Assembly: GCF_014174215.1 (NCBI RefSeq)
Contig: NZ_JABEQL010000005.1
Location: forward strand, 160,604-224,603
DNA: 64,000 bases
Direction of reading: 5' to 3'
Source of the DNA: Gluconacetobacter tumulicola
Lineage (GTDB): Bacteria; Pseudomonadota; Alphaproteobacteria; Acetobacterales; Acetobacteraceae
The notes under the pieces were generated by a model. It was not told the DNA's origin and searched no databases. It saw nothing but the letters and a program-made list of their open reading frames with translations. Shown one piece after another: positions 1 to 8,508 of this stretch. Numbering within the stretch: position 1 is the first letter of the stretch; every line of letters starts with the position of its first letter. A program made the translations under genes and the position numbers.

Positions 1-995
1 AGCTTTACGACCACCTTTCCCCTGGCACGTCCTGTTTCGACTCGGTTCAGCGCTTCGTTCGTTTCCTCAAAGGGAAAGATCCGATCCATGACCGGCCTGA
101 TGATCCCGGATTCGACCAGCAGGGTGATCTGCTTCAATTGCTTGCTGTTCGCGCACATGAACAGGAACGAATAGCTGACGCGCCGGGCTTTGGCCTTCCT
201 GCGAATGCTGAGGCTCATGAGGCGCAGCACCTGTCTGAGGATAAAGTTCAGACCCTGCTGCCTAGCAAACTCGATATCCGGCGGCCCGGAGATCGAGATG
301 AGCTTGCCGCCGGGCTTCAGAACGGCAAGGGATTTTTCGAGCGTGTCAGGCCCCAAGCTGTTCAGCACCACGTCGTAGTCAGACAGGACCTTCTCAAAAT
401 CGTCTTTTTTGTAGTCGATGACGACGTCGGCTCCAAGGCTTTTAACCAACTCGACGTTTGACGTCCCTGTGGTCGTCGCGACCGTCGCGCCAAGATGCTT
501 GGCAAGCTGGATGGCGAATGTGCCCACGCCGCCGGACCCGGCATGGATGAGCACCTTTTGGCCCCGTTGGAGATTGGCCTTTTCGACCAGTACCTGCCAA
601 GCGGTCAGTCCAACCAGTGGAATTGAGGCAGCTTCCTCCATGGAGAGGTTCTTCGGTTTCGGCGCGAGATCGTCTTCGTTCACGGCGATATATTCGGCAT
701 ATGTGCCGACTTGGCCATCCCGCGGTCGGGCATATACCTCGTCTCCCAGCTTGACGCCTCGTACCCGCCGGCCGATTTTGGTGACTACGCCGGCAAGGTC
801 GTGCCCCAAGATGACAGGCGGCCGATAGGGAAGGATCAGCTTGAATTCGCCGTCGCGGATTTTTGTGTCGAGACGATTGACACCCGCGGCATGGATTTCG
901 ATGAGGACTTCGTCGTCCCTAAGCATTGGCTCCGGCACATCACCGAAGCGCAGGGCGCCGTTCTTTTTGTATCCGTCGAGGATAAAGGCTTTCAT
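1..995 (-). CDS. Zinc-independent MDR oxidoreductase (quinone oxidoreductase-like), 3' end cut by window edge
   Basis: The reading frame is open from an ATG at 995 to base 1, giving 331 codons. The product has the medium-chain dehydrogenase layout: a GroES-like N-terminal half with GHDLAGVV, then a Rossmann half with the nucleotide-binding stretch HAGSGGVGTFAIQLAKHLGA. No catalytic-zinc cysteine pattern is visible, so it groups with NADP(H)-dependent quinone/enone reductases. The last readable residues (RARGKVVVK) look like the usual C-terminus, so only a few codons are probably missing. GGAAGAGA lies upstream of the start. It is the third gene of a leftward run after an SDR and an AcuI-type enzyme; the substrate cannot be told. 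Confidence 0.88.
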   Translation of the reverse strand, partial: MKAFILDGYKKNGALRFGDVPEPMLRDDEVLIEIHAAGVNRLDTKIRDGEFKLILPYRPPVILGHDLAGVVTKIGRRVRGVKLGDEVYARPRDGQVGTYAEYIAVNEDDLAPKPKNLSMEEAASIPLVGLTAWQVLVEKANLQRGQKVLIHAGSGGVGTFAIQLAKHLGATVATTTGTSNVELVKSLGADVVIDYKKDDFEKVLSDYDVVLNSLGPDTLEKSLAVLKPGGKLISISGPPDIEFARQQGLNFILRQVLRLMSLSIRRKAKARRVSYSFLFMCANSKQLKQITLLVESGIIRPVMDRIFPFEETNEALNRVETGRARGKVVVK

Positions 996-1049
996 CGCGC
1001 TCGTTTCTCTTCCGTTTCGACAGAGCCTGTCTCGACCGATGGCAGTAAC

Positions 1050-2036
1050 TTATGCATTGACGTCAACGACTGTGCGGCCCTGAACTTTCCCTGCAATGAC
1101 GCGGGATGCGATATCAGGCACCTCAGCCAGCCCCACCACCGTCGTCGTCCGCGCAAGCTTCTCCAGATCGAGATCTCGCGCCAAGCGAGACCAGGCTTCG
1201 ATGCGAACCGCTTGCGGCGCGTTGACGGAATCGATGCCGGCGAGCGTGACATTGCGCAGGATGAAGGGCAGGACGGTGGTGGGAAGATCAAGGCCCTGTG
1301 CGAGACCGCACGCCGTGACCACGCCGCGATACCGGGTCTGTGCCAAGACGTTCGCCAACGTATGGCTACCGACAGAGTCCACAGCACCGGCCCAGCGTTC
1401 GCTGGAGATCGGTTTGCCCGGTTCGGAAAGCGAGCCGCGGTCTATGACGTCGGCTGCACCGAGCTCTCGCAGATAGCCGGCTTCTTCCAGGCGGCCCGTG
1501 GAAGCGATGACGCGGTAACCTAGGTCGGAGAGAAGCGCAATCGCAATCGAGCCGACCCCGCCATTGGCGCCCGTGACGAGGATGTCTCCACCATCAGGCG
1601 TGATCCCGCCATGTTCGAGGGCCAGCACGGACAGCATGGCCGTATAACCGGCAGTGCCGATGGCCATGGCGTCCTTCGTCGAAAAGGGTTTCGGAATCTT
1701 GACGAGCCAATCACCGTTTAGTCGCGCTTTCTGCGCATAACCTCCATGATGTGTTTGGCTCAGCCCCCAGCTATTGGCGACGACCCGGTCACCGACCTCA
1801 ATGCCAGGATAAGTGGACGCTTCCACCGTCCCGGCAAAATCAATTCCCGGGATCAGCGGAAACTGTTTGATGACGTCCACGCGACCGCTGAGAGCGCCTG
1901 CATCCTTGTAATTTACGGTCGAGTAATCGATCGTGACTGTGACGTCGCCCGGCATGAGGTCTTCTTCTTTGAAGTCGACCAGGTTTGCCGAAATCCTGCC
2001 ATCGTCCCGAGTGGCCAGAAGTGCCTTGAATGTCAT
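1050..2036 (-). CDS. acuI: AcuI/YhdH-family NADPH-dependent acrylyl-CoA-type reductase
   Basis: This 328-residue MDR enzyme has the marks of the YhdH/AcuI branch: the N-terminal YSTVNYKDAGALSG, the early IPGIDFAGTV, and the cofactor loop VTGANGGVGSIAIALL. Family members reduce acrylyl-CoA or related activated enones with NADPH. A strong Shine-Dalgarno (GGAGGA, 7 bases before the ATG) fixes the start. It begins 42 bases after the SDR and ends 54 bases before the next MDR gene, so the three probably share one transcript. The family is clear; acrylyl-CoA as the physiological substrate is inference. Confidence 0.88.
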   Translation of the reverse strand: MTFKALLATRDDGRISANLVDFKEEDLMPGDVTVTIDYSTVNYKDAGALSGRVDVIKQFPLIPGIDFAGTVEASTYPGIEVGDRVVANSWGLSQTHHGGYAQKARLNGDWLVKIPKPFSTKDAMAIGTAGYTAMLSVLALEHGGITPDGGDILVTGANGGVGSIAIALLSDLGYRVIASTGRLEEAGYLRELGAADVIDRGSLSEPGKPISSERWAGAVDSVGSHTLANVLAQTRYRGVVTACGLAQGLDLPTTVLPFILRNVTLAGIDSVNAPQAVRIEAWSRLARDLDLEKLARTTTVVGLAEVPDIASRVIAGKVQGRTVVDVNA

Positions 2037-2078
2037 CCGTCTATCCTCCGATTATAGTTGTCGATGGCATGAGAAGGG

Positions 2079-2867
2079 TCAGCCGACCGTCCGATAACGC
2101 GCGGCGGCATGTTCCTGTCTGACGTTCGCCAGCATGGCTTGGCGCGCCGCCTCATAGGCGTCCCACTGCCCGGCATCAGGAAGCGGCGGGATCGTGATTG
2201 TTTCGCGGCGATCGAAGCCGACCAGCGCCGCGTCAACCAGTTCGTCGACCTCCATCACCCCCGACAGCGTGTTGACGTCGACTCCGGAATGTTCCCAGAT
2301 TTCGGTGCGGGTCGCCGCCGGAAGCACCGCCTGGACATGGACGCCCTTGGCACCCAACTCGAGGGTCAGCCCTTGGGACAGAAACGTCACGAACGCCTTG
2401 GTCGCGCCATAGACCGACATGCCTAATTCCGGTGCCAACCCGACAACCGACGAAATGTTGACGATCGCACCTCCGCCAGTTTCGGCGAAACGTGGCGCAA
2501 CAGCACTGGCCAGTCGCAGGACAGCGGTCACGTTCAGAGCAACGAGCCGAGCGATTTCATCGCTCTTCTGCTCAACGAAGGTTCCGGGAAGGTTTCCTCC
2601 GGCATTGTTGATGAGGATACCGATTCGAGCATCGTTGCGTAGCCGCGTCTCCACCGTAGCAAGGTCTTCAGGATTGGTGAGATCGGCTTGCAAGAGGTCG
2701 ATTTCGACTCCCGTTTTCTCCCGAAGGCGAGCCGCCACTGCTTCCAGCCGCTTCTTGTTGCGGGCCACAAGGACGAGTGAATGCCCGCGACGGGCAAAAC
2801 GATCCGCGTAGGTCGCGCCGATGCCACTCGACGCTCCTGTGATGAGGACTGTGGGAAGGTCAGTCAC
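2079..2867 (-). CDS. SDR family NAD(P)-dependent oxidoreductase
   Basis: A classical short-chain dehydrogenase of 262 residues. The Rossmann loop TGASSGIG is at about residues 10-17, the NNAGG motif near 87, and the catalytic Ser with Y-x-x-x-K (YGATK) near 140-158. The start is a GTG at 2867 with only a weak upstream purine run, so a different start is possible. It is the promoter-proximal gene of the leftward oxidoreductase operon and lies divergent from the TetR regulator at 3438; the shared upstream region carries inverted repeats that may be the regulator's targets. The substrate is unknown. Confidence 0.88.
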   Translation of the reverse strand: MTDLPTVLITGASSGIGATYADRFARRGHSLVLVARNKKRLEAVAARLREKTGVEIDLLQADLTNPEDLATVETRLRNDARIGILINNAGGNLPGTFVEQKSDEIARLVALNVTAVLRLASAVAPRFAETGGGAIVNISSVVGLAPELGMSVYGATKAFVTFLSQGLTLELGAKGVHVQAVLPAATRTEIWEHSGVDVNTLSGVMEVDELVDAALVGFDRRETITIPPLPDAGQWDAYEAARQAMLANVRQEHAAARYRTVG

Positions 2868-3437
2868 GATGCTGATCTCGCTCTAAAAGGCAGGGCAATA
2901 ATCATGATGGCAATCATCATAGATCGCAAATATGATGATGATCATAAAAATGTCAACGGCATTGAAGAAAGCATCGGTGAGATTGCCCACGCGCGAGAAA
3001 GAGGTCGCCGCGATGCCGCACCGTGGTGGGCTCGCTTCCGATAAGCGCCGCTCAAGTTCACGTGTGGGCAGCGCGTTTGCGACGAGATTGACTATTAGAG
3101 AAGCTTGAGGTCCTTGAGCACAGGATTGCCGTGGTCGCTCAAGGCATCTCTAGAATGATCGCCAACTGAGGCATCTCGAATCGCCACGCTGCTGATGGCC
3201 AAGGATGCGGCACTCTACCTTTACCAGTCCTCAAGATCGGACAGTAGTACGACCGTGACCTCACCGGGACCTATGTCGGTTATGGTGCCCTTGTGGTCTG
3301 CAGGCTCGTTGGCACATGAGTTGGCAACCACCACGAACCATTGCTCTTTCGCATTTCGCGACCTATCATTGATGACAAACATCATGATTGAATCCCGGGG
3401 TGATCGCTTTCATGTCAACGGTGCTGGAGATTGCGAC
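2868..3437. promoter_or_regulatory. Divergent intergenic region between SDR operon and tetR
   Basis: I see no convincing gene in these 570 bases. The part next to the SDR (about 2900-2960) is AT-rich and full of ATCAT/ATGAT words, unlike the coding DNA around it, and should contain the operon promoter. The octamer ATCATGAT occurs at 2901-2908 and again at 3381-3388, once in front of each divergent gene, which fits a regulator controlling both directions. The frame of tetR is open upstream to about 3195, but that extension does not look like protein of the family. Confidence 0.45.
2913..2939. promoter_or_regulatory. Candidate TetR operator: 9-bp perfect inverted repeat
   Basis: ATCATCATA at 2913-2921 is matched by its exact reverse complement TATGATGAT at 2931-2939, with a 9-base spacer. 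It lies 46-72 bases upstream of the SDR start codon. An adjoining ATGATCAT palindrome (2938-2945) strengthens the impression of a protein-binding site. Assignment to the neighbouring TetR protein rests on position only. Confidence 0.4.
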
Positions 3438-3998
3438 ATGAAGATCAGTCGGGAACAGATGGCAGAAAATCGCCTGCGCATTTTGGATGCGGCCAGTCGC
3501 TTGTTCCGCGAAAAGGGGTTTGAAGCAGTTACCGTTGCCGAAGTCATGAACGCTGCTGGTCTCACCCATGGCGGCTTTTATGGCCACTTCAAATCCAAGG
3601 ACGATCTGGTCGCCCAGGCGCTGACCCACACGCTTGAAGCGTCCGTAGATAGTGGCCTGGATCTCGGTGCGTATATCGACAGGTACCTCTCGCCTCGCCA
3701 TCGCGACAATCCTGGAGGGGGATGCCTCACAGCCGGGCTTGTAGCCGAAACCCGCCATCAGGCTCCACAGATACGCGCGGCAATGACGCAAGGGTGCCGG
3801 GCTCAGATCGACAGGATTAGCAGGGCTTTTCCCGGGCAGACAGACGAGGAAAAGCGCCGCGCAGCAATCGGAAGCTGGGCCGCGATGGTAGGTGCAGTGA
3901 TCCTGGCGCGCGCTATCGAGGATCCCGAGCTTTCAGATGAGGTGCTCAAGCAGACTCGCGCATGGATCGACGCAAGAACGATGCAAGCGTCCGAATAG
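3438..3998 (+). CDS. TetR/AcrR family transcriptional regulator
   Basis: The N-terminal 50 residues are a TetR DNA-binding domain: RILDAASRLFREKGFEAVTV then the recognition part LTHGGFYGHFKSKDDL. The C-terminal ligand domain contains GGCLTAGLVAETR. I start at the ATG at 3438 (186 aa, GGAG 8 bases upstream) because this puts the helix-turn-helix at the usual distance from the N-terminus; the open frame extends 81 codons further upstream without family resemblance. It is divergent from the SDR-AcuI-MDR operon and probably represses it, perhaps sensing an electrophile or enone. Confidence 0.9.
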   Translation: MKISREQMAENRLRILDAASRLFREKGFEAVTVAEVMNAAGLTHGGFYGHFKSKDDLVAQALTHTLEASVDSGLDLGAYIDRYLSPRHRDNPGGGCLTAGLVAETRHQAPQIRAAMTQGCRAQIDRISRAFPGQTDEEKRRAAIGSWAAMVGAVILARAIEDPELSDEVLKQTRAWIDARTMQASE

Positions 3999-4014
3999 CC
4001 CTAACTATGTGGTC

Positions 4015-4470
4015 TCACCTGGCCGCTATCTTGCGGAGCACGACGAGATTGCCAACGGACACCTGCACCGGTTCGTCGTTTTGGTTCAATGTAGTGGTTT
4101 GAAGCTTAATCATGCCCTGCTCTGGTTTCGACCTGGATGGGATAACCTCCCGTACTTCAGCCTCGATGCGTAATTCGTCATCCGGTCGTACTGGTCGTGG
4201 CCAGCGTAATTCGTCAAACCCGGCGCCTATGATCCCGCCGGCGGGTCGCAGATCACTTTCCAACAACAAACGCATGGTAATCGCAGCAGTATGCCAGCCG
4301 CTCGCTGCCAAGCCGCGAAAGAAGCTGCTTTTCGCCTCATCGTCGTCGAGATGAAACGGCTGAGGGTCGAACGTATTGGCGAAGCGTTTGATTTCGATTT
4401 CACCGATCCGCACGGGGCCGGCTCTGAAGATCTGGCCGACTGCGAAGTCTTCAAGATAGTGCGTCGTCAT
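4015..4470 (-). CDS. MaoC-like (R)-enoyl-CoA hydratase family protein
   Basis: A 151-residue single hot-dog-fold protein. The FANTFDPQPFHLDDDEA stretch near residues 30-47 carries the Asp and His expected of the MaoC hydratase site, and LAASGWHT follows as in the family. Family members hydrate enoyl-CoA thioesters or act in related acyl-CoA steps. It converges on tetR, with stops only 16 bases apart. Together with the AcuI-type and SDR genes it suggests acyl-CoA or enone metabolism as cargo of the element. The Shine-Dalgarno is weak. Confidence 0.85.
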   Translation of the reverse strand: MTTHYLEDFAVGQIFRAGPVRIGEIEIKRFANTFDPQPFHLDDDEAKSSFFRGLAASGWHTAAITMRLLLESDLRPAGGIIGAGFDELRWPRPVRPDDELRIEAEVREVIPSRSKPEQGMIKLQTTTLNQNDEPVQVSVGNLVVLRKIAAR

Positions 4471-5387
4471 CGCAGGTTTTCTCTTTCATCTTAACGATTG
4501 GTCTACCTTGAGAAAATTGGTCCACGTCTAAAGAGAGCCCTATGGGCCGTTGAAACGCTTGGGGACGGTCGTCCGGGTGAGCGTTAGTTTTCAGCCATAC
4601 TGGCCCCATGGAGCCAGAAAAATCTTTGCTCTGGCAGCGTACTCGGCCGGCGGCGTGTGGTCGAGAGCCGAGCGAGGGCGGCTCTCATTATAGAACGCTG
4701 CTCTGCAAGACCCATAATACCGACGAGCGGGAGGTTCTCTACCCTTTGCACCCTTGATTTGGGCGTCGGGTGTGCATCGTGGAGACGAACGAGCGGGCTG
4801 GACAAGTCCTTTCCCGCTGTCGCGCCCCCCTGAAACCGACGCAGGTTTCTCTTCGGACCGGAATCGGAGAGAAGACCATGCGCGCAAAGGACGACGGCAT
4901 CCCCACGACGTGGCAAAATCGGCGCACCCTGCGTCCGGCCCCGCTCTGGAAGGAAATCCCCCAGCAGGCACGGAACGATCTACAGTCGATTATGCCCCGC
5001 CTGACCCTCGATCACGTGCAGGCGCGCGCGCCCAGTCGCCTCGCTTCGTGGTGTACGGTTCCCGGCAGTATCTTCGCTCATAACCCGCTGCCATCAGCAT
5101 ATGAAACCGATTAATAGCAGGACTCATAGAAACTCTGTTCGGAATTCCTCTCCGAACATTATGCAGACTGCGCCGATCATAAGGCAGCTTCCTAAAAGAA
5201 AAGTCAGCCTCATCCGTTCGTGACAGCCGAGACTGGTGCGTAGGTAATATATTCTGTTCCGACATTGGAGGCGAAAGCCACGCCCATGACGAACGCGCAG
5301 GCGATCAGCCCAATCTTCTGGCACGGCCATGTCAGGGCGGTGGGGGCGCCGCACGTTAAGTCTTACAACGTCCCCGACGCACCTTCT
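4471..5387. other. Gene-poor stretch inside the integrated element
   Basis: Apart from the IS3-type transposase scrap at 4591-4695 I recognise no gene here. The open frames are short, overlap each other on both strands and show no family motif. Two copies of ATTGGTC (4497-4503 and 4516-4522, 19 bases apart) lie just upstream of the MaoC-like gene and could be a regulator site. The stretch looks like degraded mobile DNA. Confidence 0.4.
4591..4695 (-). pseudogene. IS3-family transposase, C-terminal remnant
   Basis: The leftward frame ending at the TGA 4591-4593 reads FYNESRPRSALDHTPPAEYA and then AARAKIFLAPWGQYG. The Y-N-x-x-R-P-H/R-S-A-L-x-x-x-T-P-A-E-Y/F pattern is the hallmark of the extreme C-terminus of IS3-family DDE transposases. 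The rest of the transposase is absent upstream, so this is a 34-codon leftover of an insertion sequence and not functional. Confidence 0.7.
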
Positions 5388-6731
5388 TTATCGCGCTGCA
5401 ACTATGCGTACGCCTGCTCCTTTCTCGGCTTCACGTTCGACTGCGTCGTTGACGCGGTATCCAGGCGGCCTCCTGATGTGAACGACGCTAAGACTGCCCT
5501 GTCCTCCATCCAAGAGCGTGGCAATTTCCAGCGAGACCCGCTCCGCAGCCACGACGAGCGCCGCATCGAGATGGATATAGTTCTGCGTTACTCCGCGCGC
5601 CGCGTGACCGAGAAGTCCCGCGATCGTTAGTTCCGAGAAACCCAGATCTCCCGCGACGCTTGCGAAGGTATGGCGCAGCACATGGGGCGTGACACCCTCC
5701 AGCTTGGCCTTGGCGCAAACCCTCGATAAGACCCGTACGACACCAATGAAATGGCAGGTTCCGATATCGGCGGGAAAGACGAAGCGGGACGGCGAGCCAG
5801 TCGTTTGGGCTTCAATGCACTCGATCGCCGCCTCGCCGACGACACGGACCTGTTCGCCGCTCTTGGTATCTGGGAAATAGACGCAGTGGTCGGTTCTGCT
5901 GACCCACTCGGCCTGTAGCCCCAGCACTTCCATTCGGCGAAACCCGGTCAGAAGCATAAGGCGTATGGCGGCCAGAGCGGTCGGGTGCTCGCCATTCTGC
6001 GCGACTTCCCTCATCGTCGCCCCGAGACGCCCGATTTCGGCTGCTCCGAGCCGCCGCTTGCGTTTCGCGACGGCGAGTTGCCGAACGCCCGTCGCGGGGT
6101 TGGTTTCGATAATATTATGGCGTGCCGCATGGCCGAGAAGCGCCCGGAAAGTGCTGATCGTGCGGCTTGCGACGCCGGCGCCTCCCTTGGATCGTCCTCC
6201 ACGCCCCTTCTTTTTGGCAGTTTTGACAGATTTTCCCTTCGCGATGTCAGCTTGCATCGTTTCGATGTCGCCCAGTTTCAGACCACTGATCAGTCGGGAA
6301 CCAATCAGCGGCTTGATGTGGGTGGCAATTCGACTCCGGTCCATCTGCAGGCTCGACGCCTTGATTGGCCTCCTGTTGCGACCAAGAATCGTGCCGACCT
6401 CTGCGGCTTCCAGATACCAGTCGCAGATCTCGGACACGGTCATGCCGGCCCGGACGGCCTGGCGCTCGGCCGACGGGTCTTTGCCCTGCGCGACTTCGGT
6501 CAGTCGTTGCCGCGCCATGTCGCGTGCGATTTCGACCGTCAGCACACCGTAAGGGCCCAGGACCAATCGCCGCGTCCGGTTTTCCGCGTTCCGATATTGG
6601 ATCAGAAAGGCCTTCGACCCTGAAGGTTTTACCCGGACGCCGAAGCCGCGAAGCTCTCCGTCCCAAATGAAGGCTTCAGACTTCGCATTGGACTTTAACG
6701 CATCGACATTACGCTTTGTAAGCTTTGCCAT
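5388..6731 (-). CDS. int: Tyrosine-type site-specific integrase
   Basis: A 447-residue phage/island integrase. The N-terminus (MAKLTKRNVDALKSN, then DGELRGFGVRVKPSG and FLIQYR) is the arm-binding DUF4102-type domain. The catalytic half shows TGFRRMEVLGL (first Arg), HVLRHTFAS (His-x-x-Arg), and GHAARGVTQNYIHLD (His/Gly and nucleophilic Tyr). The ATG at 6731 has GGAG 9 bases upstream; the frame stays open further but without homology. The gene sits 215 bases from a tRNA-Gly 3' fragment, its presumed attachment site, and should mobilise the element to its left. Confidence 0.93.
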   Translation of the reverse strand: MAKLTKRNVDALKSNAKSEAFIWDGELRGFGVRVKPSGSKAFLIQYRNAENRTRRLVLGPYGVLTVEIARDMARQRLTEVAQGKDPSAERQAVRAGMTVSEICDWYLEAAEVGTILGRNRRPIKASSLQMDRSRIATHIKPLIGSRLISGLKLGDIETMQADIAKGKSVKTAKKKGRGGRSKGGAGVASRTISTFRALLGHAARHNIIETNPATGVRQLAVAKRKRRLGAAEIGRLGATMREVAQNGEHPTALAAIRLMLLTGFRRMEVLGLQAEWVSRTDHCVYFPDTKSGEQVRVVGEAAIECIEAQTTGSPSRFVFPADIGTCHFIGVVRVLSRVCAKAKLEGVTPHVLRHTFASVAGDLGFSELTIAGLLGHAARGVTQNYIHLDAALVVAAERVSLEIATLLDGGQGSLSVVHIRRPPGYRVNDAVEREAEKGAGVRIVAAR

Positions 6732-6945
6732 TTTCTTCAGCTCCGTTTCGATATCGTTCCTCGTTTGCTTCCCCGGCTCCTGCGGCGGCGGCCGGGGAAG
6801 CAGGGGGGAAGCAAATGGGCGCGTTTCGAAGGGTAGGAGCAGGATAGAAAAGGGATGGACCGGTGCAACAAAAACCGTTATATCTAAGTGCCTTATAGGG
6901 CGGCAGGATAGCAAAACATGCTGTGGCGTAGTTTGCCTTATCGGG

Positions 6946-6990
6946 TTGCCAAGGTTGGGGTCGTGGGTTCGAATCCCATCGCCCGCTCCA
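6946..6990 (+). repeat. attR-like 3' half of tRNA-Gly(GCC)
   Basis: Forty-five bases match the 3' half of a tRNA-Gly: anticodon loop TTGCCAA (anticodon GCC), variable region, T-arm GTGGGTTCGAATCCCAT and acceptor strand CGCCCGCTCCA with encoded CCA. The sequence to the left has no D-arm or matching acceptor strand, so the tRNA is incomplete. This is what remains at the distal junction when an element integrates into the 3' end of a tRNA gene and restores the gene at its other end. The integrase lies directly left of it. Confidence 0.75.
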
Positions 6991-7019
6991 GATTTCTACA
7001 AGAAATCAGTCGGTTAAAG

Positions 7020-7041
7020 CGGCCCTTCGGGGCCGTTTTTT
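7020..7041 (+). terminator. Rho-independent terminator of the disrupted tRNA-Gly
   Basis: CGGCCC-TTCG-GGGCCG is a 6-bp GC stem with a stable tetraloop followed by six T. It lies 30 bases past the tRNA 3' end and probably served the original tRNA gene. Confidence 0.8.
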
Positions 7042-7191
7042 GTTTGCGCGGCCGGTTTTCTCCGGCGATGTAAACCCCCTTGTACGCATCAGAATCGTAG
7101 AGCCGGACACGCCGCGTGTTGGCGGATGTGCGTCGTTTCAAACGCCGCCGTTTCCGGGCGCCGACGCTGCCGGTCAGGCAGAAGCGGCTGC

Positions 7192-8508
7192 TTAAGACCG
7201 CGCCGATCCCTTGCGTGGTCCGCGACGTCGCGTCCCAAGGAACCGGGCGGGGTCGTAAGGCGCGGCCTCGGGGACGGTGTCGCCGCCGACCATCCGCCCG
7301 ATCAGTTCCGCGGTCCATGGCGCGCTGACCAGCCCCAGATGCCCATGGCCCGTGGCGTAGAACACGCCCCGCGTCGAGGGCGAGGGGCCGATGACAGGCA
7401 GGCAGTCCGGTGTCGACGGCCGGTTGCCCATCCAGTGCCGGACCGTGGAGAAGCCCCCGATTTTCACGAGAGGCAGGCCGTCGCGCAGGCTATCGAGCAG
7501 GATACGAGCCCGCCGCCAATCCGGCGCTGCCCCGTCGGGTGCGAATTCCACCTGCCCGGCGGCACGCATGCCTCCTTTCATCGGGGTGATGCCGAATTTG
7601 AGGTCCGACATCATGACGGGAACGGGCGGTGCGTCCGCCAGGCCGGGAACCTGGACATGATAGCCGCGCTCGCTCACCAGCGGCACGGAATCCCCCAACA
7701 TGGCCCCCAGAGCGCGAGAGCCCATCCCGGCTGCGACGACGACGCTGTCGCAGGCCACGACCCGGCCCGCCGTGCTGACGCCGCGCACCTGTCCGGCCTC
7801 CATCACGAAGCCATCGACATGCCCGTCGGCGAAGCGCACGCCCTGTTCGCGTGCCAGTGTGGCCAGGGCCGCCACATAGCCCCCCGGATCGGCGCAATGG
7901 GCACCATCGGAAATCTGCGCCGCGAAACCATATCGCGGCCCCAGGCCGGGGCAGGCCGCTTCCAGCGCCGCACGGTCAAGTGTCTGCCAGCGTACGCCGT
8001 TTTCGCGCCGGAGCTGCCAGCCGAACGCATCGGCCTCATAGGCGGCCTCATCCGGATAGACAATCAGCAGCCCCTTGCGCTGGATCAGTTCGGGAACGCC
8101 CGCTTCTGCCGCCAGTGCCGCGTGCCGATCCGGCGCGTCGGCCAGGAATGGCCGCAGGGCCGACGCGATGGCGCGGGCGCGGGCACGGGTGGCGCCACAG
8201 GCGACAAAGCGCAGCAGCCACAGCCAGATATGCAGCAGGGACGAGGGGCGCAGGCGCAACGGGCCCTGGGCATCCAGCAGGTAGCCGGGCAGCTTCTTCC
8301 ACATGCCGGGCATGGAAATCGGCACGACGGACCCCGGACTCAGCCACCCGGCATTGCCATAGCTCGCGGCATTTTCCGATCCCGGCGCGTCGGTGGACAG
8401 AAGGGTGACGTCATGCCCCAGGCGACGCAGGCGCAGCGCAATCGTCACGCCCACGGCTCCCGCGCCGATGACGACGAGCCGCGCGCCATGCGCGGGCGGA
8501 GCAGCCAT
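7192..8508 (-). CDS. FAD-dependent D-amino acid dehydrogenase-like oxidoreductase (DadA-like)
   Basis: A 438-residue DAO-fold flavoenzyme. The N-terminal FAD dinucleotide motif is VVIGAGAVGVTIALRLRRLG near residues 11-30, followed by SYGNAGWLSPG, which is typical of DadA-type dehydrogenases. The C-terminus has the second FAD signature GVFYATGHGHLGL. Family members oxidatively deaminate D-amino acids or related amines at the membrane. The start codon overlaps the stop of the ABC ATPase by one base (TGATG), so it is translated as the last gene of the amino-acid transporter operon, which suggests that the imported substrate is oxidised by this enzyme. Confidence 0.85.
   Translation of the reverse strand: MAAPPAHGARLVVIGAGAVGVTIALRLRRLGHDVTLLSTDAPGSENAASYGNAGWLSPGSVVPISMPGMWKKLPGYLLDAQGPLRLRPSSLLHIWLWLLRFVACGATRARARAIASALRPFLADAPDRHAALAAEAGVPELIQRKGLLIVYPDEAAYEADAFGWQLRRENGVRWQTLDRAALEAACPGLGPRYGFAAQISDGAHCADPGGYVAALATLAREQGVRFADGHVDGFVMEAGQVRGVSTAGRVVACDSVVVAAGMGSRALGAMLGDSVPLVSERGYHVQVPGLADAPPVPVMMSDLKFGITPMKGGMRAAGQVEFAPDGAAPDWRRARILLDSLRDGLPLVKIGGFSTVRHWMGNRPSTPDCLPVIGPSPSTRGVFYATGHGHLGLVSAPWTAELIGRMVGGDTVPEAAPYDPARFLGTRRRGPRKGSARS

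Noticed and set aside
4879..5114. Short plus-strand frame beginning MRAKDDGIPTTWQNRRTLRP
   Set aside because: No homology is recognised, it overlaps other frames, and it lies in degraded DNA.
6901..6990. Complete tRNA-Gly gene
   Set aside because: The 5' acceptor strand, D-arm and matching anticodon stem are absent left of the anticodon loop; only the 3' half is present.
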